Part shown: positions 7,815-18,800 of the stretch, piece by piece
Position numbering within the stretch: position 1 is the first letter of the stretch
How the letters are laid out: every line of letters starts with the position of its first letter
Position numbers and translations under genes: made by a program
Notes under the pieces: generated by a model
Seen by the model: only the letters and a program-made list of their open reading frames with translations
Databases searched by the model: none
What the model was told of the DNA's origin: nothing
NCBI GenBank assembly: GCA_022711435.1
Contig: JAKLFB010000003.1
Location: forward strand, 1 to 64,000
Reading direction: 5' to 3'
DNA from: Verrucomicrobiota bacterium
GTDB lineage: Bacteria > Verrucomicrobiota > Verrucomicrobiia > Limisphaerales > UBA1319
Length of the DNA stretch: 64,000 nucleotides

Positions 7815-9251
7815 ATGGAGTTTGAAGCAGTCATCGGCCTCGAGATCCACGTCGAGCTCAACGGCACGACGAAGATGTTCTGCGATTGTCCCAACCGACC
7901 CGGGGATGAGCCCAACGCCAACACATGCCCCATCTGCCTTTGGTTTCCGGGCGCCATGCCTCGGTTCAGCCAGGAGGCGCTCGAGAAGGCTGTGCTCCTC
8001 TGCCTGGGGCTGGGGGCCGAGATCCAGCCCCGAAGCGTCTTTGACCAGAAGGTGTATTACTATCCGGATCTGCCCAAGGGCTACCAACTGTCCCAGGCCC
8101 ACCTGCCTCTGTCGCGCGGCGGCGGCATCGAAATCACCGATGGGAGCGGCCAGCGGAAAAAGCTGCGCATCCATCACATCCATATGGAGGAGGACGTCGC
8201 CAAGCTGATGCATGAGATGGAAGGCCGCACGCCCATCAGCCTGATCGACTTCAACCGCGCTGGATCGCCCCTGGTCGAGATTGTGACCGAGCCCGATTTT
8301 CGCGCTCCTGAAGAGGCCATGGAGTTCCTCAAGGCGCTCCGAACCCAGGTCCGATACGTGGGATCCTCCGAGTGCAGCATGGAGAACGGCACCATGCGCG
8401 TGGATGCCAACATCTCCGTGCGCCCGCAGGGCACGAGCCAGATGAACACCAAGGTGGAAGTCAAGAACATGAATTCCATCCGCCACGTCGGGGACGCCAT
8501 CGCCTACGAGATCCGGCGCCAGTGCGCGGCGGTGCAGGCGGGCGAGGCGGTCGTGCTGCACACGCGGCTGTGGGATCCGGACCAGAAAGCCACCGTCCCG
8601 ATGCGCGCGAAGTTCGAGGGACCCTGCGTGCCCGATCCGGCCGTGCCGGTGATCGAGCTGTCCCGGGAGTGGATCGAGGCGATGCGGGCGCGTTTGCCGG
8701 AGATGCCGTCCGTCCGAGCCGACCGGTTTGTCCGGGAGCACGGGCTGACGGCCGAGGAGGCGGCGTTTCTCAATGCGGATCCGGAGGTTGCCGGCTACTT
8801 CGAGTCCGTGGTTCGGGAGGGGATCGCGCCGCGGACGGCGATGCACTGGGTCACGACGCAGCTGATGCCGGCGTTGAGAGAGCGGCAGCTGGAGCTGGGC
8901 GGATCCCCGATCGCCCCCGCCCGATTCGCCGTCCTTCTCCGAATGCTCTCGCGGGACGAGATCAACGCCAACGCGGCGCGCGAGGTGCTGGCGCACATGT
9001 TCGATTCCGCCGAATCCCCCGAGGTGATCGTCGGCGCCCGCGGATTCCAGCAGGTTTCCGATCCCGGCGCCCTGGACTCGCTGATCAGCCAGGTGTGCGA
9101 GGCGCATCCGGCCGCGGTGGCCGATGTCCGGGCCGGCCAGGGCAAGGCCATGGGCTTTCTGATCGGCCAGGTGATGCAGGCTTCCGGCGGCAAGGCCAAT
9201 CCCAAGAAGATTCGAGAGCTGCTCGCACAAAAGTTCGGTGCGAAGGCATAG
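7815..9251 (+). CDS. gatB: Asp/Glu-tRNA amidotransferase subunit B
   Basis: The kinase/transamidase subunit of GatCAB: it phosphorylates the Asp (or Glu) on misacylated tRNA and exchanges it for an amide. Seen here: VIGLEIHVEL with E10 and H12, HMEED with E125, PLVEIVTEPD with E155, and RVDANISVRP and TKVEVKNMNS, all corresponding to metal and active-site residues of the family. C23, C25, C38 and C41 form the zinc-type CxC...CPIC element of many GatBs. The C-terminal tail (GQGKAMGFLIGQVMQASGGKANP) is the standard tRNA-binding YqeY-like end. Odd: the usually invariant YRYFPEPD segment after MRxK is replaced by EGPCVPDPAVP, a small deletion. Length 478 is normal. It starts 2 bp after gatA and ends the operon before a hairpin cluster. 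Confidence 0.93.
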   Translation: MEFEAVIGLEIHVELNGTTKMFCDCPNRPGDEPNANTCPICLWFPGAMPRFSQEALEKAVLLCLGLGAEIQPRSVFDQKVYYYPDLPKGYQLSQAHLPLSRGGGIEITDGSGQRKKLRIHHIHMEEDVAKLMHEMEGRTPISLIDFNRAGSPLVEIVTEPDFRAPEEAMEFLKALRTQVRYVGSSECSMENGTMRVDANISVRPQGTSQMNTKVEVKNMNSIRHVGDAIAYEIRRQCAAVQAGEAVVLHTRLWDPDQKATVPMRAKFEGPCVPDPAVPVIELSREWIEAMRARLPEMPSVRADRFVREHGLTAEEAAFLNADPEVAGYFESVVREGIAPRTAMHWVTTQLMPALRERQLELGGSPIAPARFAVLLRMLSRDEINANAAREVLAHMFDSAESPEVIVGARGFQQVSDPGALDSLISQVCEAHPAAVADVRAGQGKAMGFLIGQVMQASGGKANPKKIRELLAQKFGAKA

Positions 9252-9261
9252 GAGGAAAGCG

Positions 9262-9574
9262 GCACGAGCGAGGGCAGAGGGAGGGGCTCGTTCCAACGCC
9301 CTCCTCTCCCCCCGCCCTCCCCTCCACTGCCGCGGAGGGGAGGGAGAAATCGATCGGTTACCGGGATGCAAGTCACTCCAGCGCGCTGCCTGGGAGGCGA
9401 TTGCCGAGCATGCTGCCTGGACATCCAGCACGCCGCCACATCGTCTCTCGCAAGCCTGCTCTGGTTTCCCTCCCCCCGCGAGGCACGAGCGGGGGGAGGG
9501 CAGAGGGAGAGGGGATCCAAACCGATTGACCTCCCCGATCCTCTCCTCCATTGGCCATGGAGGCGAGGGAGAAG
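9262..9574. repeat. Two copies of a G/C-rich hairpin repeat unit
   Basis: The 409 bp between gatB and the next gene carry no believable gene. They hold two related units about 222 bp apart. Each begins with GCACGAGCG then an AGGGCAGAGGGAG stretch (9262- and 9484-) and ends in a C-rich/G-rich hairpin finishing GAGGGAGAA. Perfect stems: 9315-9325 with 9334-9344 (11 bp), 9468-9479 with 9489-9500 (12 bp), and 9545-9551 with 9557-9563 (7 bp). They look like REP-type intergenic repeats. The first could end transcription of the aspS-gatAB operon, though no T-run follows. Confidence 0.65.
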
Positions 9575-9660
9575 ACAAACTGCGGACGATCGCCCCGCGC
9601 GCCGTGCGGCCAAGGAGCGGGCTTGCTTTGCGGCATTGCGGCCCATAGAATGCTCGCCCG

Positions 9661-11397
9661 ATGAAATCCCGTCGTTCACCCCTTATTGCCGCCGTGTTGC
9701 TCATTGCTGGGGCTGCCGGCATGGCAGCGGGACTGGATGTCTGGACAGTGGCGGAGACGCGGCATGTGCTGCGAAGCGATCTGCCCGGCAAGGAGAGCAG
9801 CGTCCGGCTCGGGGCCGCGCGGAACGAGTGGATCAGCTTCCAGGTGTTGATTCGAAGCGATGCGCCCGTGAGAGGCATCGGTTTGGAGGCGGGAGACCTG
9901 CGCGGCCCATCGGGGGCTGTTTTGAGCCGATCCGGCGCACGGCTATATCGCCAGCACCAGCTTTATCTCGAGATCGGGACCCACCGGAATGACAGCTTCC
10001 AGCCGGACTGGTACCCGGATCCGCTGATCCCGTTCGAGCATCCTGTGACGGGAAAGAAGCTCGAGGCGGGACGGTTTGCGGCAGTGCCTTTCGATCTGCC
10101 GGCGGGCGAGACTCACGGTTTCTGGGTGGACATCCATGTGCCATCCGATGCGGCGGCGGGCGACTATCGGGGCGTCTGGCGCCTGGCGGCCGGCGAGGGG
10201 CTCTCGCGCGAGGTGCCGGTGTCGCTGACGGTCTGGGGCTTCGCATTGCCGAAGACGCCGACGCTGGTGACGGAGTTCGGCTCCCCGCGCCTGCGGGATT
10301 ATTACCGGCAGCAGGCGCCGTCGGGCGGCAGGCCCGAGCCCTCCGACTGGGATGCGGTCGATGCCCAGTGCGCCCGGCTGCTGAGCGATCATCGGTTCAA
10401 CGCCACGCCGCCCCGCGAGGTCCTGACGCCGAAGCTGCAGCCGGATGGCTCGTTCGAGATCCCCGGCGATCAGGTGCGAGCTTTGCGGGAGTTCATCGAC
10501 CGCTACCACGTCAATGCCGTGCAAACGCCGCATCCTTCGAGCGCCGTGAAAGATCCGGAAGGCGAGCGGGGCAAGCTGCGGTCGTGGCTTGGGGCCTTCG
10601 ATCGCGCGGCCGGCGAGCTCGACCGCTCGCACGTCCTTTTCTACACCTATCTCCGAGACGAGCCGAACACGATCGAGGATTACCGCTACGTGCAGAAGTG
10701 GGGCCGGGCGGTTCGGGAGGCGGGATCCGTCGTGAAGGTGCTGGTGGTGGAGCAGCCCTGGACCGAGCCTGGCAAGGGCGGCGCCAACAGCGACTGGGGC
10801 GATCTCTACGGCGCGGTCGATATCTGGTGCCCGCTCTTCTCGCTGCACCGCCCGGAGAGCGCGGCGCTGCGACAGGCGCAGGGAGAGTCGGTCTGGACCT
10901 ACACGGCCCTGTGCCAGGGGCCACCGACTCCCTGGTGGCACATCGACTTCCCGCTGCTCCACTACCGCGTGCCGGCATGGATGGCGTGGTGCGACGGCAT
11001 GAAAGGCCTGCTCTACTGGGGCGGGATGTCCTACTGGCGGCGAACGGAAGATCCGTGGACCGTCGCGCCGTTCTACACCGGCAGCGGCCGCCCGCAGCAG
11101 GGCGGCAAAGGGATTGTCTTCCAGGGAGAAGGCTCGCTTGTGTATCCGGCCCGCGATGTGGGCTACGACGGCGTCGTGCCGACGATCCGGCTGAAGGCGC
11201 TCCGGGATGGAATCGAAGATTACGAGTATCTGGCCATACTTCAGCGGCTCGGGAGAGCGGCCGAGGCACAGTCCATGGCCCGCTCCCTGGCGAAGAGCTT
11301 TTTCCAGTGGAATCCGGATCCGGCGGCCTACGAGGCCGCGCGGGCCCGATGGGCGGCGATGATCGTCTCCGATCCACGCGCGCCCGGGAGAGAATAA
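9661..11397 (+). CDS. Secreted DUF4091 / GH123-like protein
   Basis: Predicted exported glycosidase-like protein. The first ~24 residues form a Sec signal (IAAVLLIAGAAGMAAG). The body fits DUF4091 proteins, which are related to GH123: a beta-rich N-terminal half with RLGAARNEWISFQVLI and FWVDIHVP, then a barrel containing YTYLRDEPNT near 330, whose Asp-Glu pair matches the catalytic DE of the GH123 group. The hallmark RLKALRDGIEDYEYL ends the protein near 510-525. At 578 residues it has the usual length. The gene is followed 21 bp later by a beta-helix protein and they may be co-transcribed. Substrate unknown; N-acetylgalactosaminides are the GH123 precedent. Confidence 0.8.
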   Translation: MKSRRSPLIAAVLLIAGAAGMAAGLDVWTVAETRHVLRSDLPGKESSVRLGAARNEWISFQVLIRSDAPVRGIGLEAGDLRGPSGAVLSRSGARLYRQHQLYLEIGTHRNDSFQPDWYPDPLIPFEHPVTGKKLEAGRFAAVPFDLPAGETHGFWVDIHVPSDAAAGDYRGVWRLAAGEGLSREVPVSLTVWGFALPKTPTLVTEFGSPRLRDYYRQQAPSGGRPEPSDWDAVDAQCARLLSDHRFNATPPREVLTPKLQPDGSFEIPGDQVRALREFIDRYHVNAVQTPHPSSAVKDPEGERGKLRSWLGAFDRAAGELDRSHVLFYTYLRDEPNTIEDYRYVQKWGRAVREAGSVVKVLVVEQPWTEPGKGGANSDWGDLYGAVDIWCPLFSLHRPESAALRQAQGESVWTYTALCQGPPTPWWHIDFPLLHYRVPAWMAWCDGMKGLLYWGGMSYWRRTEDPWTVAPFYTGSGRPQQGGKGIVFQGEGSLVYPARDVGYDGVVPTIRLKALRDGIEDYEYLAILQRLGRAAEAQSMARSLAKSFFQWNPDPAAYEAARARWAAMIVSDPRAPGRE

Positions 11398-11418
11398 CCT
11401 TTTGGACAGACCCCAAGC

Positions 11419-12723
11419 ATGAACATGGAATCAATCTCTCGCCGGCGCCTGCTGCGAGGCGCCGCCGTAGCCGCTGCCGCCGGATCGCTCGGCGGGGCGC
11501 TGCCGCCCGCGGTTCGGGCCGGCGAGCCTGGCCTCCAGCGCCGCTCATCCTCCAGCCTCAACGTGCGCGACTTCGGCGCGACCGGGAATGGAAAGAGCGA
11601 CGACACGGCCGCCTTCGCTGCGGCGATGAAGGAGGCGGCGGCCGGGGGTGGCGACCTGGTGGCCGTGCCCCGGGGCAGCTACCTGATCGAGGGGGTGCTC
11701 GATGTCCCGCCGAACGTGACGCTCGAAGGCGTGTTCCGCGCGCCCACGGCGCGCACCCAGAACCGGGGGAGCACCCTGCTGGCGGTGACCGGCGCCGGCC
11801 AGGCCGATGGCGCGCCGTTCATCACGCTGCATCAAAACTCGACGCTCCATGGGCTCACCGTCTTCTACCCGGAACAGAAGCAGGCGAACCCGCCGACGCC
11901 CTATCCGTGGACGGTTCGGGGGATTGGGGACAACTGCTCGCTGGTGGACGTGCTGCTGGTGAACCCGTATCAGGCGGTGGACTTCGGCACGCACGCGGCG
12001 GGGCGCCATTGGATCCGGGGGCTGTACGCCCAACCGCTCTACCGGGGCATCTTCGTCGATCAGTGCTACGACGTGGGGCGGATCCAGGACGTGCATTTCT
12101 GGCCCTTCTGGGGCGGGTGGGAGGGCGATCTCGGCCAGTTCACGCGCGAGCAGGGCATCGCCTTCATCCTCGGCCGAACGGATTGGGAGTACATGTTCAA
12201 CTGCTTCTGCATCGGGTTCCGCGTCGGGTTTCAGCTCGTGCAGACGAAGGCGGGGGCGCCCAATGCCGTCCTGACCCAATGCGGTTCGGACATCGGGCCG
12301 ACGGCGGTGCGTGTGGAGGGCGTGCAGGAGCACGCGGGCATCTCGTTTGTCAATGGCCAGTTCATGGCGGGGGTCGAGGTCCGGGAGACCAATGCCGGCC
12401 CGGTGAAGTTCACCGGGTGCGGTTTCTGGGGGATCCCCACGACCGACAGCCACGCGATTCTCGAGGGGCGCGGGCACACGATCTTTAACGGATGCCACTT
12501 TACGGGGTGGGGGCAGAAGAACGCCGAGGCGGCGTGCATCCATGCCAAGCGGGGCGGGCTCACCGTGACGGCGTGCGACTTCGCGGAGCGCAGCCGCGCC
12601 CAGATCGCGATCGAGGCGGATGTCGAGGCTGCGCTGGTCTTTGGCAACCGGTTTCGGGGCGAGGCTCGAGTGGCGAACCGGGCGGGCCCGCGCGCCCAGA
12701 TTTCCCTGAACCTGGCGGGTTAG
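11419..12723 (+). CDS. Tat-exported pectate-lyase-like beta-helix protein
   Basis: A twin-arginine signal (SISRRRLLRGAAVAAAAG) precedes a Pectate_lyase_3-type right-handed beta helix. The entry motif NVRDFGATGNGKSDDTAAF (~49-67) is typical of that family and of GH28-like proteins. The following residues show regular beta-helix rungs with stacked Asn and Gly (ITLHQNSTLHGLTVF; GCGFWGIP; NGCHFTGWG). No classic GH28 catalytic Asp cluster is obvious, so lyase, hydrolase or binding roles are all possible. 434 residues. The alternative start at 11425 would keep the signal. Confidence 0.75.
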   Translation: MNMESISRRRLLRGAAVAAAAGSLGGALPPAVRAGEPGLQRRSSSSLNVRDFGATGNGKSDDTAAFAAAMKEAAAGGGDLVAVPRGSYLIEGVLDVPPNVTLEGVFRAPTARTQNRGSTLLAVTGAGQADGAPFITLHQNSTLHGLTVFYPEQKQANPPTPYPWTVRGIGDNCSLVDVLLVNPYQAVDFGTHAAGRHWIRGLYAQPLYRGIFVDQCYDVGRIQDVHFWPFWGGWEGDLGQFTREQGIAFILGRTDWEYMFNCFCIGFRVGFQLVQTKAGAPNAVLTQCGSDIGPTAVRVEGVQEHAGISFVNGQFMAGVEVRETNAGPVKFTGCGFWGIPTTDSHAILEGRGHTIFNGCHFTGWGQKNAEAACIHAKRGGLTVTACDFAERSRAQIAIEADVEAALVFGNRFRGEARVANRAGPRAQISLNLAG

Positions 12724-12731
12724 CGCTGCAA

Positions 12732-12781
12732 CTCCGGCCGGAGCGCGGGGTTCATTCTGAGAATGCGTTCTAATAAAACGC
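12732..12781 (+). promoter_or_regulatory. Dyads upstream of the macroglobulin-like gene
   Basis: Three dyad elements lie in the 99-bp gap: CTCCGGCCGGAG (12732-12743), CATTCTgAGAATG (12753-12765, 6+1+6) and GCGTT/AACGC (12765-12769 with 12777-12781) around CTAATAA. The first may be part of a terminator for the gene before. The second looks like a possible operator of the gene after. No regulator can be named. Confidence 0.25.
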
Positions 12782-12822
12782 CCCCGTCCGTGTCATAATA
12801 TCAGAAGTGGTCTGGTGCCATT

Positions 12823-15800
12823 ATGAACGCCCATCCTCATGCTTCCGAGATGATCATCCAAAAGTCCGCGGCCGTCCTGGCTTGTCTGCTCTGGATGGCC
12901 GCCTTTGCCGGGGCGGCCGAGCGGCCGCCTCTGGATCCATTGCGGGCTCAGATGCGAGCCGAGCGCTACGATCAGGCGGTGTCGGCGGCCGAGGAGATTG
13001 TCGCCGCGAAGGATCCGCAGGCTGACGAGGCCCAGTATCTCAAGGCGCTGGCGCTGTTCCACGGGAAGAGATATCCCGAGGCGGCGGCTGCGGCCGATCA
13101 GGTCGTAGCCGCGTATCCGCGGTCGGTCTGGCGCCACAAGGCCTCGTTTCTGAAGGCGCAGTCACTGGTCGAGCAGAAGATGTTCCAGGAGGCCGCTGCG
13201 CTCTACCAGAGCGAGGCGGCCCGGCTGCTGGCTTCCGAGCGCAAGCAGGAGCTGGTGGGGGTCATCGCGGCGTTCGCCGACAAGCTGGCCGCCAAGCCGG
13301 ATCCCAATGTGCCGGATGCGCCGCAGCCCGATTACGCCAAGGCGTACAACCTCTACACCAAAGCCCTGGGCATGGAGATCGCCCGCGATGTGCGCGACGA
13401 CCTTTTCTTCAAAAAAGCGTCTGCCATCCTGCAGGCCAAGAACTTCGGCCAGGCGGTTCAGGATTTTCAGGCGTATCTGACGGAGTTCGACCCGGCCTGG
13501 ACCGGGCCGGCGGGATCAAGTTCGGCGCGCCTGCCGATGCAGAATCCGCCGCCTGCGGGGAAGCGCGTGGCCCTGGCGCGGTATCGTTTGGCCGAGGCCC
13601 ACATCCAGTCCGGCAACCTTGCTGCGGGCCGGATGGAGCTGGAGGACGTGATCAAGAGGATCCAAGCTCCGGCCGAGAAGGGAGGCTCGCTGGAAGCGGA
13701 GCTTGCCACTGACGAAGGCGAGAAGTTGCCCGCCGAGATCCGATGGCTCATGGTGCACTCCTTTTTTGCCCAGGCGCCCGGCTCGGCTACGCTGCGCAAT
13801 ACGCCTTCGCAGGCGGCGCAGACCGCCGGTCCAGCGGTGGGGGTGGGCGGCGGCGGGCCGCCGGGTGCGGAACCGATGCTGTTCGCATTGCGCGAGGGCG
13901 ACTTGGAGGCAGCCGTCAAGAGCTGCCGCGATTTTCTGGCCGAGTTTCGCGGGGGCAGCCGCGCGGTGCGCGCGGCTTGGATGATCGCCGAGGCGTATCA
14001 GAGCGCGGGCCGGGCCGAGGATGCGATCAAGGCCTATCGCCAGTTTATCGACGGCCAGGGCTTTCGGGCGCCGGAGGGCGAGGCCGCCGAGAGAATCGAG
14101 GAGGAGATCGGCGCGACGCCGGCCGCCTATTATTCAAACCTGAAGATGCACGCCCTGTACCGGATCGGATCGATTCTGGGCCAGCAAAAGAAGCGCGAGG
14201 AGGCCATCGCCACCTGGCGCCGCTACGTGAACGATTATCCCAACGGCCCGCAGTGGTCCGACAGCCAGAACGCGATCATCGATGCCGAGTTCCAGATGGG
14301 CATGGACGCCCTGAGGGACGAGAACGAGCCTCTTGCCCTGCGGCGGTTTGATGAGTTCCTGCGGGCCCATCCGCTCGATGGGCGTTCGTCGCGGATCCTC
14401 TATCTGTCGGGGGCGGTCCACGAAGCCAAGGCGCGCGCGCTCGAGGAAGCCAAAGGCGACCGGGCCGCGATTGCGACTGCGTACCGCAAGGCCATCGACG
14501 AATGGGCCAAGCTGGCCAGCAAGCATCCCCAGAGCGCCGAGGCGCGCGCCGCCCTGATGAAGAGCGCCGGCATCCACGAGGAGAAGTTCGGCGAGTTCGA
14601 GAAGGCCCTCCAGATCTACCGCAAGCTAGCCGCCGAATTCGGATATGCCGAAGCCAACGGCTCGATCGCTCGGCTGACGCAGAAGTCGCTCGAGCTGTCC
14701 GCCGACCGGACATTCCGCACCCGCGAGAAGGCGATGGTCGGGCTCAAGCTTCGGAACATCGAGAAGGTCACCTTCCGTCTGCACAGGATCGATCTCCAGG
14801 CTTACTTCCGCAAGATGCACGGGATCGGCGGGGTCGAGGGGCTGGACGTTTCGCTGATCCAGCCGGACAAGACATGGGAGTTCAAGCCGGACGGCTACGC
14901 CAAGTACAAGCCGTTCGAGCAGGAGATCGAGATCCCATTCCCCGGCCGGGAGCCGGGCGCGTATGTTGTGACAGCGGGGGACGACGAATGGGAATCGACG
15001 GTCCTGGTCTTGCGGTCGGATCTCGAAGTGATTGTGAAGTCGAGCCGCCGCGAGGTGCTCGCCTTTGTGCAGAACATGCTCTCCGCGAAGCCCGCCGCCG
15101 GAGTCGATATCCTCGTCAGCGACGGCAAGGCGGTGGCGGCCACCGGCAAGACGGGGGACGACGGCGTTTTCAAGGCCTCGATCGAGTCGCTCAAGGACCT
15201 GGCCAACGTGCGCGTCTTCGTTCTCGGAAATGGCCATGCCGCCTCCTACAACCTCGACCTGGCGGGCCTGCAGTTGTCGTCGGGTCTGACCGCCAAGGGT
15301 TATCTCTACACCGACCGGCCCGTGTATCTGCCGGGCGAGACCGTCTCGATGCGCGGCATCCTTCGCGAGGTCCGGAACGCCTCGTATGCCGTGCCGGAAA
15401 ACAGCGAGTTCAAGATCAGCATCACCGATCCCCAGGGCCGCCTGCTGTCGGAGCAGACCGTGAAGGTCAGCCGCTTCGGCACGTTCGACTCGACGCTCGT
15501 CCTGCCCGCCGCGGCCGCCAACGGCGAATATGTCATCGCGGCGTACCAGGATCGGAAGGGCCTCGAGCCGCTCCATTTCCAGGGCGCTTTTGAGGTCCGC
15601 TCGTTCCAGCTCGAGAAAATCAAGCTGTCGATCGAGTTCCCCCGGCGCGTCTGGTTCCGCGGCGAGACCATCGAGGCCACCCTCGAATCCGCGTTTTACT
15701 GGGGGGAGCCGCTGGCGGGCCGCCTCTTGCGCTGCGAGCTCCCGGACGGCCGCAGCCAAACCGTCACGACCGATGCCGAGGGAAAGGCCAGGCTGTCGTT

Positions 15801-18800
15801 CGACACCACGGGCATGCGCCCCGGAACGGCCCTCAGGTTCACCGTCTCGCTCGATGGCGAGAACGTGAGCGCGACCGAGGTTGTCACCCTGGCGCGGCTT
15901 GGGTTCAGCATTGTGGCCAGGCCGAGCCAGCCGGTGGTGATTGCCGGGGAGCCGTTCGACCTCTCTCTGACGACCCGGGGTGCGGACGGCAAGCCGGTCG
16001 GCGAGGCGCTGAAGATTGCGGTCCTGCGGATCGAGAAGCCCAAGACCAGCCCGGTCATGGCGCTGCTGCCGTGGGAGGAGAGCGGCGATGTGCACCCGGC
16101 CGAGGTCAAGGAATCCGAGTCCGAGATCCGCACGGATCCGGCGACCGGCCAGGCCACGCTCGCTCTCCGGCTGGACAAAGGCGGCCAATACCGGCTCCGC
16201 GCCACCGGCGTCGACCGGTTCGGACAAGCCGTCACCCACCAGTGCCAGGTCGAGGTGTCGGACGCTGCCGATGCCACCAAGCTCCGCCTGTTCGCCGAGA
16301 CCGCCACCCTGAAGGTCGGCGAAGACGCCGTCGTGCGCCTCCACTCGAGGATCGAGAAGGGGCTTGCGCTGGTGACGTTCGAGGGCGAGACCATCCTCCG
16401 CTATCGGATCGTCGAGCTGAAAAAGAATTTCAGTCCGATCGATGTCCAGGTGGGGCACGACCTGTTCCCGAACTTCCGGCTTGCCGTGGCGGCGATCGAC
16501 GGGCGCGACCTGCGGACGGCAGCGAAGGATTTCACCGTCGAACGGGAGCTCAAAGTCACCGTCCGGCCTCTCCAGGAGGCGTTTCTCCCGGGCGAGAAGG
16601 GCAGGATCGAGATTGCGGCGGTCGATCAGGCGGGCCAACCTGTCCAGGCCGAGCTGAGCCTTGCCCTGGTCAATGAAGCTCTGTTTGCCGTCTGCCCCGA
16701 TCCCCTGACGCCGATCCTCGATTTCTTCCAGAAGGACGCCCGCCGCCATGCCGAGTTCAAGGTCGGCGCCACCTGCGGATTCCGCTACCCGGGCAGGACC
16801 CGCCCGGTTGCCAAGGAGTTGGTGGCTGAGGAAGCGCGTGTTGTGCGCGGCGCCGCCGAGGTGCGGCAGATCGAGGAGCTGCGCACACAAATGTTCTATA
16901 ACGGATTGGCGCCGTCCTCCGCTCCTGCGCCTGTGGGAGGCATGACGGGGGACCGCAGCGATGGCGCGGGCCGCTTCCGCGGCCTTCCTGGCGGCGAACG
17001 CGCCCGCAGCGTCAGCAGCCTGGCAGCGACGATGCCAGTTGAGGTCGCTGGGCTGGCCAGGACTGCCGGGTACTTCGGGGTAGACAAAGCGCTTGTCGCC
17101 GGGAGGAAAGCCGCGGTGGAAGCCCCCCCGCGGCGCGAAGTCCGGGGCGAAGGGCGCTGGCTGCCGTCGGTCATCACCGGATCCGATGGCAAGGCGGTCG
17201 CCACCGTGCCGATGCCGGAATCGACGACCGCCTGGCGCTTGACCGCGCGCGGCTGCACAGTCGAGACGCTCGTCGGCGAGGCTGTCGCTCAGACCCTGAC
17301 CCGGAAGGATTTCTTCGTCGAATTGAAGACGCCTTCGTTCCTGCGCGAAGGCGACGAGATGCGCCCTGTCGGACGCGTCCACAACCTGACCGATTACTCG
17401 GGTCCCGTGGCTCTGAAGCTGCGCGTGCTCGATGCCGGCGACAAGACCCGGGTCATCGCCGAGCGCGAGAAGACGATCGAGGTCAAGCCCAGGTCCGGCG
17501 TCGAGACCGCCTTTGACGCCGTCACGGCGCCGGCGCTGCTGGAAGTGAGCGTCGAGCTGACGGGAACGGCAGGCCCGCATAGCGACGCGCTTGCCGTCCT
17601 GTTGCCCGTGAAGCCGTGGGGGCTTCCTTACGCTGCGCATGCGGGAGGCGTTGCCGAGGCGGACACCGCCGCCGTGGTCGGGCTGCCCGATCAACGGCCG
17701 TATTCGTCGGTATGGATGAGCGTGGCGGTCGGGCCGGACATGCGCACCTCGATCCTGGACATGGCGCTGCGCCGCGGCTGGGCAGGCCCAGGCGAGGCCA
17801 TAGCGCGCCTGCGCCCGCCCCTGGGGGGGGACACGCCAGCGAACGGCCTGCTGGCTGCCGCCACGGCTCTGGGCTATGCCCAGCGGGGCCAGGTGGACGA
17901 AACCTACCTGCGGCAGCTCGCGAGCCGCGCGCGCACGCTGGCGGCATCGCTGGTGGCCAGCCAGAGCACCAACGGCGATTGGACTTGCGAGTCTCTGGGC
18001 CACCTCACGACTGCCCGCGTCTTCTGGGCCCTGATCGAGGCGCGCAACAGCGGCATCGCCGTCCACAAGGATGCCCTCGACAAGGCCGCCGCTGCCCTGC
18101 TCAAGCAGTTCGAGGCCTGCGATGCCAACGACAGCGACAGCAAGGCCGTCATCCTTCATGCCCTCTCGACGGACAAGCGCGCCGATTTCGCCAACTGCAA
18201 CCGCCTCTATCGGGATCGGAACGCGCTGGGCAATTCCGCTCTCGCCCACCTGGCTCGCGCATTCTTTAACCTCGACCGCCGCGAGATCGCCACCGAGCTG
18301 GCCAGCCTGCTCGGATCCAGGGTCAAGGTGGAGGGCGGCCAGCCCGCCGTTTGGGAGAGCGGGTGCAAAACGGTCTGGCTCAACGATCCAGACGAGACGA
18401 CGGCGATGGTCTTGCTGGCTTTGGCCGAGACGATGCCCGCTTCGAAGACCGCCGCGGCTGCGGCGGACTCACTCTTGCGGGCCCAGGGATGCTTCGGCAT
18501 TCATTCCTCTCGAGCGCATGGGCCGGCCGTGGCTGCGCTGGCGGCGTATTTTGCCGGCGGCCTCCCCCAAGCCGTCGATCTCGAGATTGCCGTGGTCGTC
18601 AACGGCAGGGAAATTGGAACCGTCAAGGCAGTCGCCACTCTGGGCCAGCATCTGCTGCCCGTGCCGGCCGATCTGGTCAAGGCCGACAGGAACCTGGTCG
18701 AGCTCAAGATGCGCGGCCGCGGCCGGTACACCTATGCCGCCACCTTGTTCGGGTTCTCGGCCGACATCAAGCCCACGCCGGGGCCTGTGATTCCAACCAT

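Noticed and set aside
9238..9648. Small frames over the hairpin cluster after gatB
   Set aside because: They are translations of G/C-rich repeats with no ribosome binding site and no family.
10368..12488. 706-codon frame crossing from the DUF4091 gene into the beta-helix gene
   Set aside because: It runs out of frame through two recognisable proteins and is Arg/Gly/Pro-rich without domains.
14626..18249. Antisense open frame of 1207 codons
   Set aside because: It lies within the macroglobulin-like gene. The coding strand shows clear domains and the antisense frame shows none.
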